Shown: one piece after another, positions 5,205-6,401 of the stretch
How positions within the stretch are numbered: position 1 is the first letter of the stretch
Layout: each line of letters opens with the position of its first letter
Origin: Vulcanimicrobiota bacterium
Lineage (GTDB): Bacteria; Vulcanimicrobiota; Vulcanimicrobiia; Vulcanimicrobiales; Vulcanimicrobiaceae
Direction of reading: 5' to 3'
Assembly: GCA_014304965.1 (NCBI GenBank)
Contig: JACRTZ010000191.1
Location: 1-6,401, forward strand
DNA: 6,401 nt
The notes under the pieces: generated by a model
What the model was told of the DNA's origin: nothing
The model's input: the letters and a program-made list of their open reading frames with translations, nothing else
Database searches by the model: none
Made by a program: the position numbers and the translations under genes

Positions 5205-6401
5205 ATCCCCGTGTAGACGGGGCCTTCGCCGCCCTGCGGGGGCACCCACGTGATGATCTGGTACGGATCCATGATATCGCAGGTCTTGCAATGCACGCAG
5301 TTGCTGAAGTTGATCTGCAGGCGGCCGTCGTACTCTTTGTCGCCGTCGCCGCTCGTCTTTGCAAACATCGGTTCGTACACTTTAGCCGGGCAGAAGTACT
5401 GGCAGGGGTTACCGAATTCCGGCGTGCAGCGTTCGGCGCAGATGTTCGTGTCGGCGACGTGCAAATGCGCTACTTGGTCTTCGTCGTGCATCGTTCCCGA
5501 ATTGAAGACGTCGGTCAGTTTGTCGAACGTAAGCACGTTATCGATCTTGGCGCGATGTTCGACAGCCTTCGGAGCGCGCTCCGAAAGTTTTTTCATGCGC
5601 GCGTAGCCCGCTTCGCCCGGCAAGCGATCCCTGATGCCGAAGGCGCGGCCGCCCGCGTACATCGAGAGACCGGCATTGAGCATCCCGGCCCACATTCCGG
5701 CCTTGAAACCTTGATGAAAGTTGCGCGCGACTTTCAGTTCGTCGTACGCCCACGACGCCTTGAATTTCGCCTCGACTGAAGCGAGGCCGGCGCTGCTGGT
5801 GTCGCCCGCTTCGAGCGCTTCGTACGCGGCTTCGGCCGCGAGCATCCCCGACTTCAACGCAAGATGGATACCCTTTAGGCGCATTCCGTTTAAGAAGCCC
5901 GCAGAATCGCCCGTGATCAGCAAACCCGACGCGTAGTTGCGCGGCATGGCATAAAGGCCGCCTTCCGGAATTGCCTTCGCACCGTAGCGCAGCAACTTCG
6001 CGCCGTCGAGCATCTTCGCTATGGCGGGATGCAACTTGTACTGCTGAAAGTTATCGTGGGGGTCGGTCGTCGGGTCTTCGTAATCGAGGCCCGTCACGAG
6101 CCCGATGTCGAGCACGTCGCCGGCCATGCCGTATATGAAGCCGCCGCCGAACGTTTCGTTCGGCAACGGATAGCCGAACGTGTGGATGACCAGCCCGGCG
6201 GGCACGCTGCCGGTTTTGCACTGCCACAGTTCCTTGATGCCGACGGCGTAGACCATCGGGTCTTTGTCGCGATCGAGACCGAGTTTCGGAATCGCCTGCT
6301 TGGCGAGTGTGCCGCGCGGGCCTTCGGCCAAGATGACGACTTTCGCCATCAGATCGGGACCCGGCTCGTAATTCGCCTTGGGTTTTCCGTTGTGGTCCAC
6401 G
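5201..6401 (-). CDS. Electron transfer flavoprotein:ubiquinone oxidoreductase (ETF-QO/FixC-type), 5' end missing
   Basis: Membrane-associated flavo-iron-sulfur enzyme that passes electrons from electron transfer flavoprotein to the quinone pool, linking fatty-acid and amino-acid oxidation to respiration. The last 399 codons are seen; the N-terminal FAD nucleotide-binding segment lies beyond the window (usual length 550-600). Visible features are VVILAEGPRGTLAKQ (21-35), the FAD-contacting GLLITGDSAGFLNGMRLKG (159-177), and an amphipathic, quinone-side region FHQGFKAGMWAGMLNAGLSM (228-247). The ferredoxin-like end has Cys337 in FCPAKVYE and Cys368, Cys371 and Cys374 in NCVHCKTCDIMDP, the expected 4Fe-4S ligands, then the ETF-QO-typical PPQGGEGPVYTGM. 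Three extra cysteines (321, 325, 333) precede the cluster. The presence of both domains on one chain distinguishes it from split FixC/FixX, though bacterial names vary. It heads the visible operon. Confidence 0.95.
   Translation of the reverse strand, partial: VDHNGKPKANYEPGPDLMAKVVILAEGPRGTLAKQAIPKLGLDRDKDPMVYAVGIKELWQCKTGSVPAGLVIHTFGYPLPNETFGGGFIYGMAGDVLDIGLVTGLDYEDPTTDPHDNFQQYKLHPAIAKMLDGAKLLRYGAKAIPEGGLYAMPRNYASGLLITGDSAGFLNGMRLKGIHLALKSGMLAAEAAYEALEAGDTSSAGLASVEAKFKASWAYDELKVARNFHQGFKAGMWAGMLNAGLSMYAGGRAFGIRDRLPGEAGYARMKKLSERAPKAVEHRAKIDNVLTFDKLTDVFNSGTMHDEDQVAHLHVADTNICAERCTPEFGNPCQYFCPAKVYEPMFAKTSGDGDKEYDGRLQINFSNCVHCKTCDIMDPYQIITWVPPQGGEGPVYTGM
5207..5222 (-). promoter_or_regulatory. 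Hairpin just upstream of the GTG start at 5204
   Basis: On the minus strand CCCCGT, CTAC, ACGGGG makes a perfect 6-bp stem with a 4-base loop, ending two bases before the GTG. Its 3' arm carries the only G-rich segment near that start, so folding could hide the ribosome site until ribosomes finishing ETF-QO open it. It also encodes the conserved ETF-QO ending (GPVYTGM), so coincidence is possible. The regulatory role is inference. Confidence 0.3.

Noticed and set aside
5205..5291. Longer start at 5291 for the DUF4760-like protein
   Set aside because: It overlaps the conserved ETF-QO C terminus; GTG 5204 gives a GTGA overlap and a clean N-terminal membrane helix.
5250..5779. Plus-strand frames opposite ETF-QO
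   Set aside because: They mirror a highly conserved enzyme, and their composition is that of antisense translation in GC-rich DNA.

Overview
This is a GC-rich bacterial window with nine protein-coding genes, two of them cut by the window edges. It has almost no non-coding DNA: no RNA gene, insertion sequence, CRISPR array, attachment site or origin was seen, and no gene-free stretch reaches 300 bases. A membrane electron-transfer flavoprotein:quinone oxidoreductase points to a respiring bacterium, and the two secreted substrate-binding proteins show active uptake. The dense coding, GTG/TTG starts and C/G-rich third codon positions would fit an uncultured high-GC lineage such as Eremiobacterota-like bacteria. 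That placement is a low-confidence impression from style, not a search result.

Left part, plus strand: the end of a family-5 (peptide/nickel type) substrate-binding protein (3-584) overlaps an orotate phosphoribosyltransferase-like gene (572-1123). The next gene, facing it, is an arm-less RNase Z-like metallo-beta-lactamase-fold hydrolase (1129-1902, minus). A short divergent spacer separates that from a small class I SAM-dependent methyltransferase (1966-2598, plus).

Right part, minus strand: one apparent operon reads from the window end leftwards. The order is ETF-QO (5201-6401), a DUF4760-like one-TM protein (4611-5204), thiS (4414-4614), thiG (3564-4370) and a WtpA/ModA-like oxyanion-binding protein (2599-3561). 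The first two junctions are 4-base GTGA stop/start overlaps, the thiS-thiG gap is 43 bases, and the last gap is 2 bases. ThiS and ThiG together make the thiazole half of thiamine. ThiS is the C-terminal Gly-Gly sulfur carrier and ThiG the Schiff-base synthase. The glycine oxidase or ThiH, ThiF and phosphate synthase they need are not in view. The binding protein has no permease or ATPase beside it.

Nothing here is clearly a new defence or mobile system. The points most worth following are the overlap-coupled linkage of a respiratory flavoprotein, an unknown membrane protein and thiamine thiazole genes; the orphan oxyanion-type binding protein at the end of that operon; the altered PRPP loop of the OPRT-like protein; and small hairpins just before two start codons in the operon.
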